A DNA stretch of 64,000 nt from Gonocerus acuteangulatus. Its lineage: Eukaryota > Arthropoda > Insecta > Hemiptera > Coreidae. Made by a program: the position numbers and the translations under genes. The DNA lies in NCBI GenBank assembly GCA_946811695.1, contig OX328131.1:8052326-8116325 (forward strand). The letters are read 5' to 3'. The notes under the pieces are model-generated. The model was given only the letters and a program-made list of their open reading frames with translations, was not told where the DNA came from and ran no database searches. This document shows positions 21,434 through 32,825 of the stretch, in pieces. Each line of letters starts with the position of its first letter. The first letter of the stretch is position 1.

Positions 21434-22118
21434 AAGTCTGAGGAACTGCGTCATCATAGTGTGTTCCCGATCATATCACTAGTGTAACTTGGAAAGCTTA
21501 GAACAGGAAAAGATAATGTTTTGCCTTAATCTTTCGTAAAAAATCTAAAATAAAATTTCAAAGCGAAGCAAGAGCTCAAGCGCCACAACTTGCAGGAATT
21601 AGGCCATTTAAGGACCGCTGTTTCCAAATGAGATATGTCTATCAAAATTCCCATAAGAACCTTATTTACAGGAAATTTAATAAGCTTTTGAATAGGTAAT
21701 TTAAATATACTGCGGTTTTCCAGCCGGTTTTGAGAATATTTCCGAAAATACTAAAAAAAAAAAAAAAAATATAGCCTTGGAAAAGGTTTCAGTAAATTTT
21801 TCATGTTCAAGAATTATAAAACTCATACGAAGCCTAGTAACGTAAAAACGTGAACGTTACGATTTTCTACACGCAAATCCCGCCCCAAAAAACCATGTTC
21901 CGGAGGCTGGAGTCTGCTGGTCGAACGTGACTTTTCAAATCACGCAAATTATTTTTGTATCTAAGTTCATTAGGACCGGGGACATATAATATTATATACC
22001 TATCTGGGTGCCAAGTTTGGTAAAAATCGCTCAAACGGTGTGGATTTATATAAGGAACAAACAGACAGACAAATAGACACGTGATGTTTATATATATATA
22101 CATGTATATATATATATA
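21434..22118 (+). mobile_element. Diverged Helentron-like copy, 3'-truncated
   Basis: The start AGTCTGAGGAACTGCGTCAT with GTGTGTTCCC at the AGCGCGGTTCC position resembles family B. The 3' half has AACGTGAACGTTACGATTTT and the AT microsatellite (22,090-22,119) but no terminal hairpin, because another sequence starts at about 22,119. Confidence 0.6.
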
Positions 22119-22406
22119 TGTCAGGCCCCATATTCTCTTGGACTTGGGTCGATGTACGTCACTGGAGATGTGGGAACAACGAATCCGCAGTCATTTACAC
22201 CACACGTGGATGCCACATAAGATAATTCCCCAAAGGTCTAAGACCTGACTAGGTAAATCTCGTCAGAAGCCACGAGCTAAAGCAGAGATGGGGTGAAGGG
22301 TATAAAAGGGCAGGCTTACCTCCGGCAGAGTCCACGCCCGTTCCTGAGATCTCGGCCCAGATGGCGGTCAGAGGTAGGTCAGTCCCAAATATTCTCTAAC
22401 CCCCCA
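22119..22406 (+). promoter_or_regulatory. Possible solo LTR or promoter-like segment
   Basis: It starts TGTCAGGCCCC, contains TATAAAAGGG at 22,301 and ends CCCCCCA, with ATAT on both sides as a possible 4-bp duplication inside AT-rich DNA. That fits a short solo LTR, but no internal retrovirus-like region or second copy is in the window. Confidence 0.3.
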
Positions 22407-22587
22407 ATATGATGATGACTCTCTCTCACTCAACCTTTTATCTCATCTTAGCCATGATTTATGATATTTATCTATGTAATAGGAGCCTTAGAATAAATTG
22501 AAAATTTTTAAAAAGAATTCCGCTTCTGTAAAATATTTCCCCATGATCTATTCTCGTCCTTGCTAATTTGAAACATGAAATTTTCTC

Positions 22588-24573
22588 GGTAAAACTGAAG
22601 TTTAGGGTCTTCACTACTTACTTTCAACTTTTGCACTATAACGTATTTTTGTTTTTGTTATCAGTTGGCTATGTTTCCAATAAGCATATATATCTCTACT
22701 TTCATAAAGCGTAATGGTTGAAATTGAGGAGTCGGCTAACAAAATTCTTAAATTTTCCACATTCCAAGAGCAGTCGTGTATTCCTATTGGTCGCTGGGTC
22801 TGGATCCGTTAAGCCAGGAGAGCATGCTACGGTTATGGGAACAACATCTTCCTGCGTCGAGTCTTTAGTAATTTTGTGGGACGTAGAAATGCCAGCTTTT
22901 CCAGCTTAGATGAAGCCCGCTCCGCTACGATATTCTCCTCAGTCTCCTTATAGGCCTTCTTCATGGGACTAGTCGTATCGCCGGCTGTAGATCCTTCCTT
23001 CATCTCCTTGCTAGGCTTCGCTGCTCCGCTAAGATATTCTCCTCAGTCTCCTCATAGGCCTTCTTCATGGGACTACTCGTATCACCGGCTGCAGATCCTT
23101 CCTTCATCTCCTTGCTAGGCTTCGCTGCTCCGCTACGATATTCTCCTCAGTCTCCTCATAGGCCTTCTTCATGGGACTACTCGTATCGCCGGCTGCAGAT
23201 CCTTCCTTCATCTCCTTGCTAGGCTTCGCTGCTCCGCTACGATATTCTCCTCAGTCTCCTCATAGGCCTTCTTCATGGGACTACTCGAATCGCCGGCTGC
23301 AGATCCTTCCTTCATCTCCTTGCTAGGCTTCGCTGCTCCGCTAAGATATTCTCCTCAGTCTCCTCATAGGCCTTCTTCATGGGACTACTCGTATCACCGG
23401 CTGCAGATCCTTCCTTCATCTCCTTGCTAGGCTTCGCTGCTCCGCTACGATATTCTCCTCAGTCTCCTCATAGGCCTTCTTCATGGGACTACTCGAATCG
23501 CCGGCTGCAGATCCTTCCTTCATCTCCTTGCTAGGCTTCGCTGCTCCGCTACGATATTCTCCTCAGTCTCCTCATAGGCCTTCTTCATGGGACTACTCGT
23601 ATCGCCGGCTGCAGATCTTTCCTTCATCTCCTTGCTAGGCTTCGCTGCTCTGCTACGATATTCTCCTCAGTCTCCTCATAGGCCTTCTTCATGGGACTAC
23701 TCGTATCGCCGGCTGCAGATCCTTCCTTCATCTCCTTGCTAGGCTTCGCTGCTCCGCTACGATATTCTCCTCAGTCTCCTCATAGGCCTTCTTCATGGGA
23801 CTACTCGTATCGCCGGCTGCAGATCCTTCCTTCATCTCCTTGCTAGGCTTCGCTGCTCCGCTACGATATTCTCCTCAGTCTCCTCATAGGCCTTCTTCAT
23901 GGGACTACTCGTATCGCCGGCTGCAGATCCTTCCTTCATCTCCTTGCTAGGCTTCGCTGCTCCGCTACGATATTCTCCTCAGTCTCCTCATAGGCCTTCT
24001 TCATGGGACTACTCGTATCGCCGGCTGCAGATCCTTCCTTCATCTCCTTGCTAGGCTTCGCTGCTCCGCTACGATATTCTCCTCAGTCTCCTCATAGGCC
24101 TTCTTCATGGGACTACTCGAATCGCCGGCTGCAGATCCTTCCTTCATCTCCTTGCTGGGCTTCGCTGCTCTGCTACGATATTCTCCTCAGTCTCCTCATA
24201 GGCCTTCTTCATGGGACTACTCGTATCGCCGGCTGCAGATCCTTCCTTCATCTCCTTGCTAGGCTTCGCTGCTCTGCTACGATATTCTCCTCAGTCTCCT
24301 CATAGGCCTTCTTCATCGGAAGCGCATAGCACGTCTGCTCATAACCGACGGGTTACGACGGGTGAGGATGCCCTTAAAATTGGCAATTATTTTTGAATAA
24401 ATAGTTTATCAACATTTCAAATGAGAGTTCTTTGTTTCCCAATGTTAGATGTCTGCGCATGGTTACAAATACGCTGTTTACGCCAATTCGATTCGTGTTT
24501 AGTGCATCAAAATACGTTATAGTGAAAAATGTTAAAATAATCGTTTCTGAGGTCTCTAAACTTCAGTTTTACC
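22588..24573. mobile_element. GGTAAA-type element carrying a satellite array, 1,986 bp
   Basis: The termini GGTAAAACTGAAGTTTAGGG and CTAAACTTCAGTTTTACC are inverted. The TSD ATTTTCTC is perfect (22580-22587, 24574-24581). The right arm contains TTCGTGTTTAGTGCATCAAA as in the 7533 and 46281 copies. Most of the interior is a 104-bp tandem array. No transposase is present. Confidence 0.8.
22918..24316 (+). repeat. 104-bp tandem array, about 13 copies
   Basis: The unit begins GCTCCGCTACGATATTCTCC and includes TTCATGGGACTACTCGTATC and TCTCCTTGCTAGGCTTCGCT. Units differ by single substitutions (GTATCGCC, GTATCACC, GAATCGCC) and are otherwise nearly identical, indicating recent amplification. Because 104 is not a multiple of three, the open frames inside are artefacts. 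Confidence 0.97.
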
Positions 24574-24977
24574 ATTTTCTCTTCGGTACTTCGACATGAG
24601 CGTGTTTACTCCCAAAGGAGGTGGGCAGGAAACGCCTTAAAATCAACAAACCCTTGAACAAATCGCATTTAACTTGACTGCTCTTGACACACTAGTCACA
24701 AGTCTGTCCACCTCAAATCTGTGAATCCCAAAACTTATGAATAACCGTGAAAATTTATTAGCAGATTTTATGAATACATGAATGAAGATGAGAAAGTATG
24801 AAGGAATGACTGTTTACTAAGGAAAGAAGAGCACCCAGAGAAATTATTGGTCCAATGTGCGCCAAAGAGATTCAAACCAAAGAAGATTAAGATAGAAGAT
24901 TCCAATGTTTGATTAGTATGGATTGCGAAGGAGAATGAGACTGACAGGTAGGGATAGGGCTTCGTGTAGTTCTTAGA

Positions 24978-25067
24978 ATATAATAACACGTCTGCGAGCT
25001 CGTTTCGAACTACACCCCTAATATATAATAACACGTCTGCGAGCTCGTTTCGAACTACACCCCTAAT
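24978..25067 (+). repeat. 45-bp tandem duplication
   Basis: There are two copies of ATATAATAACACGTCTGCGA then GCTCGTTTCGAACTACACCC and CTAAT, almost identical. Confidence 0.85.
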
Positions 25068-25229
25068 TATAGTCGTTTGCAATTCTAGCCCGTGCCCATA
25101 AACCTTTTACGACCAAGATGGATACGGTATAATGGATATGTAGTGCAGGTGATGTTGGAATTAGTTAAAATTGGTAATCAAGATGAAGAAGTATAATTCG
25201 CGTCGACGTAGCGCATTTCTATATTGACC

Positions 25230-25550
25230 TTATCCGTAGCACAGTGAGTCCAAACGACATTTCGTGTTTCAAAAAAGGCTACAGCCTCTAAATATTAACC
25301 GATATCAATGCATTTTTTTTTAAAAAAATGAAACCTAATAAAATTTGGAACAACTTCGTCTTGCCAGATTTTTATTTTTTTGTTTCCACTGTTTATAAAA
25401 TTACGTTTAAATTATTCACGAACTTATACAAACATGAACATAAAATAATATTTTATTTTTCATTTAACCTAACATCAGCATTTACAGTGTTGAAATTAAA
25501 CATTGAAATACTGATTAGACTTGGGAATGTCACTGCTGTCATTTGAAAAG
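25230..25550 (+). repeat. Dispersed repeat, empty-site relative of the Penelope target
   Basis: AAAAAAGGCTACAGCC, ATCAATGCATTTTTTT and CCAGATTTTTATTTTTTTGT also occur in that order at 56205-56323 and 57930-58010, where they are separated by the Penelope-like insertion. This copy therefore shows what the target looked like before insertion. Confidence 0.6.
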
Positions 25551-26118
25551 CTTGGAAGAGAAACAGTCAATATTAAGTTCGATATTTCGAGAAAACTGTC
25601 AAAAACGCCTATTGAAAGAAAAATTCGCAGAAAAGCGGGATTTTAGCCGAAACTGAAAGCTGAAACAGTACCCAACTCATTCCCTCTCCTTAACTTGGCT
25701 TATTCTTATAATTGAACAGTTACTTTAGATAATTTCAAAGTTGACTAAACGTCAACAAGAAGAAACAGACCTTGAAAGCGATTAGTGAAGACGCCAGCTT
25801 TCCCTAAGACTCCATTCCAAAGAGGTCCACTAGTAGTAGCTTTATCCTCGCTGGATGAGGTATAGGACGTGTGTATTGTCCTGTCTTTAAGGAGCTTTGC
25901 CACGAACACTGCATTCCTGAACGGCCGTGGCCGAGTTTAGTTCTAAGAGCTATAAACACGTTTAATCCCGTACGGGACTGTATGCTTTCAGTCTCCGCAC
26001 GTTTAGCACACTCCCAAAATTGCACAGCTTTTGAGGCTGCATTCATGAGAGTTATTTGTTGTTTTAAATTTCTTCAGACCATCATCGCAAGTAAAATGAC
26101 TTCCTGTAAGATTAAACA
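25551..26118. other. Unassigned sequence with one open minus-strand frame
   Basis: An 80-codon minus-strand frame (26046-25804) has mixed composition but no domain or splice context that I recognise. It is left unannotated as a gene. Confidence 0.4.
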
Positions 26119-26218
26119 GGGCCCCACATCTCAGAGCCGGGCCCAGGACCAGATCACGGGCCCCACTTCTCAGAGCCGGGCCCAGGACCAGATCACGGGC
26201 CCCAACTTCTCAGAGCCA
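26119..26218 (+). repeat. 39-bp GC-rich minisatellite, 2.6 copies
   Basis: The unit is GGGCCCCACATCTCAGAGCC then GGGCCCAGGACCAGATCAC. Its GC content stands out against the AT-rich background. Confidence 0.9.
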
Positions 26219-26544
26219 GACAGAAAATTCTAGTACTTTGCTATAGGGCTTTGGACATTTTAAAATTCTTTTCATCTTGAGTTTTGAGTGAAATAAGAAT
26301 AAAATCCGACAATCGGTGCATCAAAGGTCACTTTCGGTACTTGTAGTTTTCGTACGACTCCTAATGAAATATAGTATTCTGGGACTGCACTTGTTTTGTC
26401 GTTTATGTACATTAAAAAAAATATAGATCCCAGTCCAATAAATATAGGCTACGCCCGTCTATATTTCTAATCCCCATTCTTTTTACAAGCTCATAACCAA
26501 TATACTTTTTTCCCAATGACCTGCCCAGTACCCGGCAGGTCATG

Positions 26545-27250
26545 TGGCGGCCCTGAGATTAAAACATCAGAACATTAGAATGCTTTGGATAACTGGCCAT
26601 AGAGACTTAGCACTAAGTAGAAACGTTGAAAATGCGGTAAAGAAGCAACTTTAAAAGATACATTGACGTTGGACAAGTAATTACACATGTCTTATGTAAG
26701 TCATATCACAAGACTGGCTAAAAAAAATGGTTACGGACAGACAACAAACTAAGAGAAATTAAATACACAATCAAAGTCAGGCATAATAACTAATTGTCTT
26801 AAAAGACATAAGACATTTAACTAATTGTCTTAAAAGGCATAATAACTAATTGTCTTAAAAGGCATAATAACTAATTGTCTTAAAGCATAAGAGAAGATTT
26901 TGTCATAACGAGGCCTAGAATTGGACACTCACTATTTCTATTCAAATTTTATCGTCCATTATTATTAACTACGAATTTTAGGACGGGTTATCTATAGGTT
27001 ATCACCCTTTTCTAGCCAGGATAGGGCTGATACGTTTTCTTTTTTTCTTTTTTCTCCCCATAGTGAGAATCGAACCCACGACCTTTGGCACGGAGTGATA
27101 AGTGCTCACGCCGTAACACTCACGGCCACCGGGCCTCCTCTCACTATTGAAACATACGTACTTAATGGAAATACAGGACAGACCCATGTGCTCACAGTGT
27201 AATGTTGCTCTGACGATGAAATACATACTGACAGACTGCAGAAGATATCA
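26545..27250 (+). pseudogene. LINE RNase H/zinc-knuckle relic split by a SINE
   Basis: The first part reads IRMLWITGHRDLALS, the RNase H motif, with later stops and a local duplication of ACTAATTGTCTTAAAAG (about 26,785-26,885). After RPRIGHSLL a SINE intervenes. With one copy of the 9-bp TSD ignored the frame resumes KHTYLM, then MCSQCNVALTMKYILTDC, a complete CxxC...C C-terminal motif (His replaced by Tyr). It is a paralogue of 3132-3695. Confidence 0.75.
26937..27139 (-). mobile_element. tRNA-derived SINE, type 3, inserted in a LINE
   Basis: Minus-strand GGCCCGGTGGCCGTGAGTGT and GGGTTCGATTCTCACTATG give the A and B boxes. The TSD CTCACTATT flanks it at 26928-26936 and 27140-27148. Confidence 0.9.
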
Positions 27251-27383
27251 CAATTTACTCATGCCACAAGACTTACACACGTCAGGGGTGTGTTGGTTAA
27301 TCTAAAAAGAAACAAAAATAAAGAGAAAGCCACTAGGTGTAGTTAAGGACAGAATGATCTGGACCTAAAGAGACGAGACACTC

Positions 27384-27800
27384 GTTCATCATTAAGAGGA
27401 GACTCCTGGCCGGTGAGTGGGTAGACCCTGAACCCTGACCCAGATACCAGAGCCAGCTCACGTAGAGACCCACGTAGCGACAAGGAGCTACCACGACAGC
27501 TCTCTATGAACCAGCTCTCCATGAACCAACGGCAGGTTCATCATTAAGACGAGGCTCCTGATGGTGAGTGGGTAGACCCTGAACCCTGCCCCAGATACCA
27601 GAGCCAGCTCACATAGAGACCCACGAAGCGACAAGGAGTTCCCACGACAGCTGGCTATGAACCAGCTCTCTATGAACCAATGACAAGTTCATCATTAAGA
27701 CGATACTCCTAGCCGCTGAGTGGGTAGACCCTGAACCTTGACCCAGATACCAGACCCAGCTCACGTAGCTCGCACGATAGCTCTCTATGAACCGATGACA
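27384..27800 (+). repeat. ~152-bp tandem repeat, 2.7 copies
   Basis: Units start GTTCATCATTAAGA at 27,384, 27,536 and 27,687 and contain GTGGGTAGACCCTGAACCCT and CTCTCTATGAACC. The long minus-strand open frame here is largely repeat. Confidence 0.9.
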
Positions 27801-28064
27801 GGTTCCTGATTCGCACGAACTAGTCTCCTTCTTATCACCCCCTTGATTGTTAGGATGTCGCTGCAGATCCCGTGAGAGTCCCAGAGGTTCTCTTCCATTG
27901 TCAACGGGAAGATGAAAGGCCGGCGGGATTCTTCCGATAGATCCAATTTCCGACTTTCGGAGAAAATAGATCGTTTTCATCTAGAATGCTTTGAGGATTG
28001 AAAAAAGTCCAAGAATTCCCAGGACTATTTCATCTTAGCCCCATTATTTAATCTATTAACAGTA

Positions 28065-28150
28065 TGATACGAAGGCAAAGAATAGTTGGGATTCGGCTAA
28101 GAAAAACAGTTAGATTTTCGGAAAAAGGCATATTTCGTATCCTTCGGCAT
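28065..28150 (-). repeat. Fragment of Penelope-like 3' end
   Basis: GATACGAAGGCAAAG and AGTTGGGATTCGGCTA match the outer arms of the Penelope-like copies at 38440 and 56355. The hammerhead motif expected next to it is not preserved. Confidence 0.6.
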
Positions 28151-28789
28151 GGTCTTTAGCCGCCACCTTAAATAAAGCCACCAGCAATTAATGTCCATAG
28201 TTAGTGTGCCGCTTAAAGCTGAACCTATATTTAGGCTTGCCATATTTTTGGTGATTGAAACCGGGTCACATTAATATAGGATTGCCAGTTCGGGGGGGGG
28301 GGGCTTTGGAATAGCCCTCCTCCGAAAATTTGAGATTTAAGCCCCGCAAGGAACGAGAGTGGTGAACCTGTAAACCCAAATTGCTAGTCTACTCACCTTT
28401 TAAAAATAAAAAAGGAATTTTTGCTACTTAAAAAAATCGCTCAGCCAAATAGTAGAGGGGCTGGCCGCTGACAGCGCTTTGCAAATATTTCCAGCGTTTG
28501 CCCACAGATTAAAGTTAGAATACTTCTCGCTTCACGGTTGGCAAAAATGTTAATTGTATAAAAATAACCGATTAAGAAAAGGATCACACTGAAGCACAAA
28601 GGAGGTCTCGTCTCTACTGGTCAGCGCGCCATCTCATGGCTGGAAAGGGCGTTGGCTAGTAAGTAAGTATAAAAGTAACCGATTCATAAAAGATTCGTAA
28701 AAACATAAATTCGTTACTTTTTTACATCTTACAGCCATTTCCGGTCATTCATAAAACCGGGTGGGACACCGAGACAAGAGCAAAATACA
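28151..28789. other. Unassigned; G-run at 28,292-28,304
   Basis: The G-run with GGAATAGCCCTCCTCCGAAA faintly resembles the hAT-type MITE. I see no other feature. Confidence 0.4.
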
Positions 28790-28794
28790 ACCCG

Positions 28795-28930
28795 GGACGT
28801 ATAGCGAGCCTAGCTATATTGGACCCGTATTTCTCCAGTCCGATCCAATCCGATTTCGTTTGACCTTCAGCGGCCGACGTGAGGGCCTTCATTGGTCCCG
28901 ACCCGATCCAATCCGAACTAGCTCATCAGT

Positions 28931-28934
<4 letters not shown>
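28795..28934. repeat. Dispersed repeat shared with 58165-58240
   Basis: CCGACCCGATCCAATCCGA and the GACGTGAG segment recur in reverse orientation near 58,180-58,230. Confidence 0.6.

Positions 28935-29002
<68 letters not shown>
28935..29002. repeat. AT microsatellite
   Basis: It is about 34 uninterrupted AT dinucleotides. Open frames through it (Tyr-Ile repeats) are artefacts. Confidence 0.97.
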
Positions 29003-29005
<3 letters not shown>

Positions 29006-29327
29006 AAGTAAGGAAACTTCAAGTAACAAAAATTGATAATATATATTTCTTAAATGTTTGTGTGTGTACTTGTTTAGATTATACACTACAATATCTTGTA
29101 TGTGTAAAAAGCGTATATCTCTCCGCCCCCGAGATAGTGGAATGCGTAGCGGTGCCTGGTATACAAAAGCTCACCGTTCCACACATTGTCCTCTTCCTAG
29201 TGCTCCACTTCTATCTCGAAACCATAGTCATCATGCTTCGTGGCATAGTCATAGCAAAGGAAATACCTTTCTTGGCCATACTCCTTTCTTTTTTTAGACA
29301 TTGCTAAAGACCAATTGGTTTCGTCCT

Positions 29328-29925
29328 ATAGCCTGTTCAGATTACCCACGGAGTTTAATTGCGCGTGCGCGAACTTTGGCGGGAATTTCTCCCGAAGGGC
29401 CCGCCATTTGCATAAATATTTCAATTAAGAACACGCTACGTGAAACTCAATAAAAACTGATTATGTTTCGTTTATGGCTATAGAAGGCTATGAGAGGTTA
29501 GATAAGGGAGATAGTGTTTAATATTTATCAATACTTAGCCAAAGCTAAGGCTGAAAACGTTTAAATTTCATAGTGATAAGGTTATGACTGAGAGAATTTT
29601 TACCGCCAATTTTCTACCGGGAATATAGGCCACGCCCTTTTCCCTCCATCTAACCATCTATTTGAACAGGTAAGGTTATAGTCTAAATTGTTTTCAGCCT
29701 TAGTTTTGACTAACTATTGATAAACATTAAACACTATCTCCCTTGCCTGATCTCTCATAGTCTTCCCTAGTCCTAAACGAGACATAATCAGTTTTTATTG
29801 AGGTTCACGTAGCGTGTTCTTCATTGAAATAGTAATGCCAATGGCGGACCCGTCGGGAATAATTCCCACAGAAATTTGCGCATGCGGGATTTGAACTATT
29901 CTATCTAACTGACCAGACTTTAGTA
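29328..29925. mobile_element. Foldback element, ~250-bp inverted arms
   Basis: GAACACGCTACGTGAA, CTCAATAAAAACTGATTATG and the flanking hundred bases on the left are repeated in reverse complement on the right. A related end occurs near 39,808-39,900 (AGCCCGTTCAAATAGACGG, TCAATTGCGCATGCC). There is no coding sequence. Confidence 0.75.
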
Positions 29926-30139
29926 ATTCCTAAATATTCGGATTTATATTATAAGTTTCCCAAATGGCCCTTAGCATTATTTTTGGAAGTTGTCGGAATA
30001 AATAAAATTAAAATTTGCTCCTTTGGTTCCCTCCACATATCTGATAATATAAAGGTATCTGATTTGATCTAAATATGTCGAGAGGGTCCGAGACAATCTG
30101 AAATACCAACTTGGACCGACTAATGTTGATCGTACGACA

Positions 30140-30385
30140 ACTTTGGCTTGGGTTGGGTTGGTGGTTTAAGGGTAGAAAACTGCTTGGTCATCTCCGCCCT
30201 AAGAGTATAATTAAATTGTGCGAGTTTAATGTTAGGATGGAGAGTGTTTTCAGTATTGTCTGTTTGAGATAGACTTGTGTTACTAAAGTTGTATTTGTTA
30301 GAATCTTGCTTTGGAAAAAATTATTCTTATTAAAAAATTGCTTAGATATAAGAACCATATTCAAATGTCCGTAAAAAAAAGAAAG
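30140..30385. repeat. Dispersed repeat, inverted copy of 2785-3030
   Basis: TCTCCGCCCTAAGAGTATA, ATGTTAGGATGGAGAGTGTT and the flanking sequence match the complement of 2785-3030. Confidence 0.65.
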
Positions 30386-30399
30386 AAAAACACACATAA

Positions 30400-30436
<37 letters not shown>

Positions 30437-31200
30437 TTATTTTATTTTATTTTTTTTTTATTTTATTTATTTGCTTATTTATTTTTTTAAATATTTTTTG
30501 TCATTACTTTTGAAATGTTAGTCAATTCATACTCCTTCTTTTTTTCTTTTCTTTTTTTTTTCTTCTTTGTTTAATCTTTTTTTTGTATATATATTTTTTT
30601 ATATCTCATTTATTTATTTAATTTTTAATTTTTTTAATATATAGCGATTACACTATATTTCATTAGGACCATCGACTCTACTACATACTAAAACTAACAA
30701 CTTTCTTATATTATAATAATACCAATACCAATCTAAAATTAGTAAACTTTTTTTTTTTTTTCTTTTTTTTTACGGCGCATTTAGTAAGCTATTACTATTA
30801 TTAAAACAAAAACTTTGGCATTAGATTCCTGCCTATAACCCGACAAGTAGTCTCGAGTTGAGGTTCGCCATTTCGGATGCTCCCTCGGCGATATTTCATC
30901 CTATAAACCTTAAAGCCGATAAACCTAGAGATATTTCAAGAAGAACAGCAGAACTCTCAGGCTAATCTGATGGCCTAAGGTAACAAGAACCCCTGGTTCT
31001 GCGGGTGTAATTAGGCAGCCGTCCGGTTGTGGTTTTGCCGGAGGGGTCTTTCTGCCGGGAACATCCAGCCGGCGTTAGTCTCTGCCGGCAGAAAATCTGC
31101 ATTCGTCTCGGGGTAGGAAATTTAAATTCATGCAAGCCGAAATATCAATTTTATCATAGATTCTAGCTGTGCCCGCGCCCTTGTACGCTTGGATAGTGTA
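30386..31200. other. T-rich low complexity, then unassigned GC-richer sequence
   Basis: An AT microsatellite (30,405-30,432) and long T-rich runs extend to about 30,770. The GC-richer part 30,830-31,110 with CTGCCGGCAGAAAATCTGC looks unique, but I recognise no exon in it. Confidence 0.5.
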
Positions 31201-31204
31201 CCGA

Positions 31205-31560
31205 TTTAGCTTATGTTTTTTTATTAATGTGTCCACAACGAATTCCAAAAATTATGGCTGGTATTGGCTTTAGCTGGCCCCTTAGGGATTGTTAAACCCT
31301 AGTGTGTATAGAGTGTCTGACAGACAGCAGACATACATATAAACAGACAAAATTCTAAAAATCATTGTTCTGGGTACTATTGTGTTAATAAAAACCCCCA
31401 ATAGTATTTTTTCCATATATGTCCCAAGTACAGACAGCGATCCGTTAGAATTTTATTATAGGCATTGATAGATTACGGCTGGTAGCGGCAAAATGGTAAT
31501 TTGGGTCCAGAGTAAAACCCCCCTCCTAATGAACCGATTTAGTTTATTTTTTCTTCTATT
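31205..31560 (+). mobile_element. Decayed Helentron family A fragment
   Basis: ATTATGGCTGGTATTGGC, then GGCTGGTAGCGGCAAAATGG and CTAATGAACCGATTTAGTTT are diverged internal units of family A. Neither terminus is present. Confidence 0.55.
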
Positions 31561-31799
31561 AATATCGTCCCTACCGTGTCAAACTATCGAATATAGAAAT
31601 CGGAATAAAATAGCACCGAACATATTATATCCACTGACGAAGTAATACATAGAAAAATGGTCTTATTTGATACTTTATTTAAAGCATTAAAGGCTAGTCT
31701 ATAAATAGGTTAGAGTTGCGACAATTTGCGGCAAACTGGTTCAATCAATCGTTTGCTAGGGAAATACTACAAACCAAGTAAAAAAACTCATCGGTCACC

Positions 31800-32250
31800 T
31801 CTCAATCCTCTGCCAGGTTACATCTCGATCCTATGCCATGTTACCTCTCAATCCTTTTACCAAGTTACCTCTCAATCCTTTTACCAAGTTACCTCCCAAT
31901 CCTTTTACCAAGTTACCTCTCAATCCTTTTACCAAGTTACCTCTCAATCCTTTTACCAAGTTACCTCCCAATCCTTTTACCAAGTTACCTCTCAATCCTT
32001 TTACCAAGTTACCTCTCAATCCTTTTACCAAGTTACCTCCCAATCCTTTTACCAAGTTACCTCTCAATCCTTTTACCAAGTTACCTCTCAATCCTTTTAC
32101 CAAGTTACCTCCCAATCCTTCTACCAAGTTACCTCTCATTCCCCTTCCAAGTAACCTCTCAAAGTCTTGCCCAGTAACCTCGCACAGTCCTACCAAGTTA
32201 CCTTCCAACCTTCTGCCAAGTTACCTCTCGATTCTCTTCCAAATTACATC
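31800..32250 (+). repeat. 24-bp minisatellite with 72-bp higher-order period
   Basis: The core unit is CAAGTTACCTCTCAATCCTT then TTAC. Every third unit has CTCCCAATCC instead of CTCTCAATCC, so the true repeated block is three units (72 bp), seen four times before the array degrades. Since 24 is divisible by three, all frames are open over hundreds of bases on both strands. There is no sign of a start, splice site or conserved protein, so I do not call it coding. Confidence 0.95.
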
Positions 32251-32825
32251 CAAGCCCCCTTGTTAATTACTTACCAACCCTCTGCCAACCTATCCCCCTA
32301 TTTAACTCATAAAGTTATCCTAGCATCCTCCCAAACATCTTCCAGTCTTCCTCCCAACCACCTAACTAGAACAAGTTCATACAACGCAGTCTTGACCAGC
32401 TGTTGTAGTTGCCTAGCAGAACTGTACCTGAAGCGGCAAGGAGATACACTTAGAGCGTATCCAAGTGCCGTGAAACAGCTGACCTCAGCTCTACCGATGG
32501 GAACTCTCAGCACAAATCCTTCAGGAAAAAAACGTTTTGTGGTTTAACCAGCAAACCCGCCCGGACTTATTCTAGTCCACCGCCTACCGACGGGATATTA
32601 GCCTTATATCTGACATTTGAAGGAAAGAAGTTGAACCAAATCAAGAACCATACCGCCTTTTATTATATGATTCGACTTATTTTATTGTTTGGCAATAATC
32701 TGTGTCAAATAAGAGAGATTTGGAAGTCCAACACACAGAAGCTGCGTAAAGTCCTCGAAAGGCGAGGTCTCACAAATTCCGTAATGTGATTATTGTCCAA
32801 TTATAATGATTATAAGTGCATAGTC
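32251..32825. other. Unassigned sequence
   Basis: The plus-strand frame leaving the minisatellite stays open to about 32,547 with a normal amino-acid mix (for example LYLKRQGDTLRAYPSAVKQ). I recognise no domain and no splice pattern. Confidence 0.4.

Noticed and set aside
22119..22406. Confident solo LTR
   Set aside because: The 4-bp ATAT duplication lies in AT repeats and there is no polyadenylation signal before the proposed end, so I list it only as a low-confidence feature.
24003..24396. Open frames of 61-100 codons in the 104-bp array
   Set aside because: The unit shifts frame every copy and the frames reflect repeat sequence only.
25804..26046. 80-codon minus-strand frame as a host exon
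   Set aside because: It has no clear splice sites and no recognisable domain, and the opposite strand is equally open.
31726..32266. Several 110-140-codon open frames on both strands
   Set aside because: The 24-bp unit is a multiple of three, so frames stay open by arithmetic. No splice sites, start context or conserved domain supports coding.
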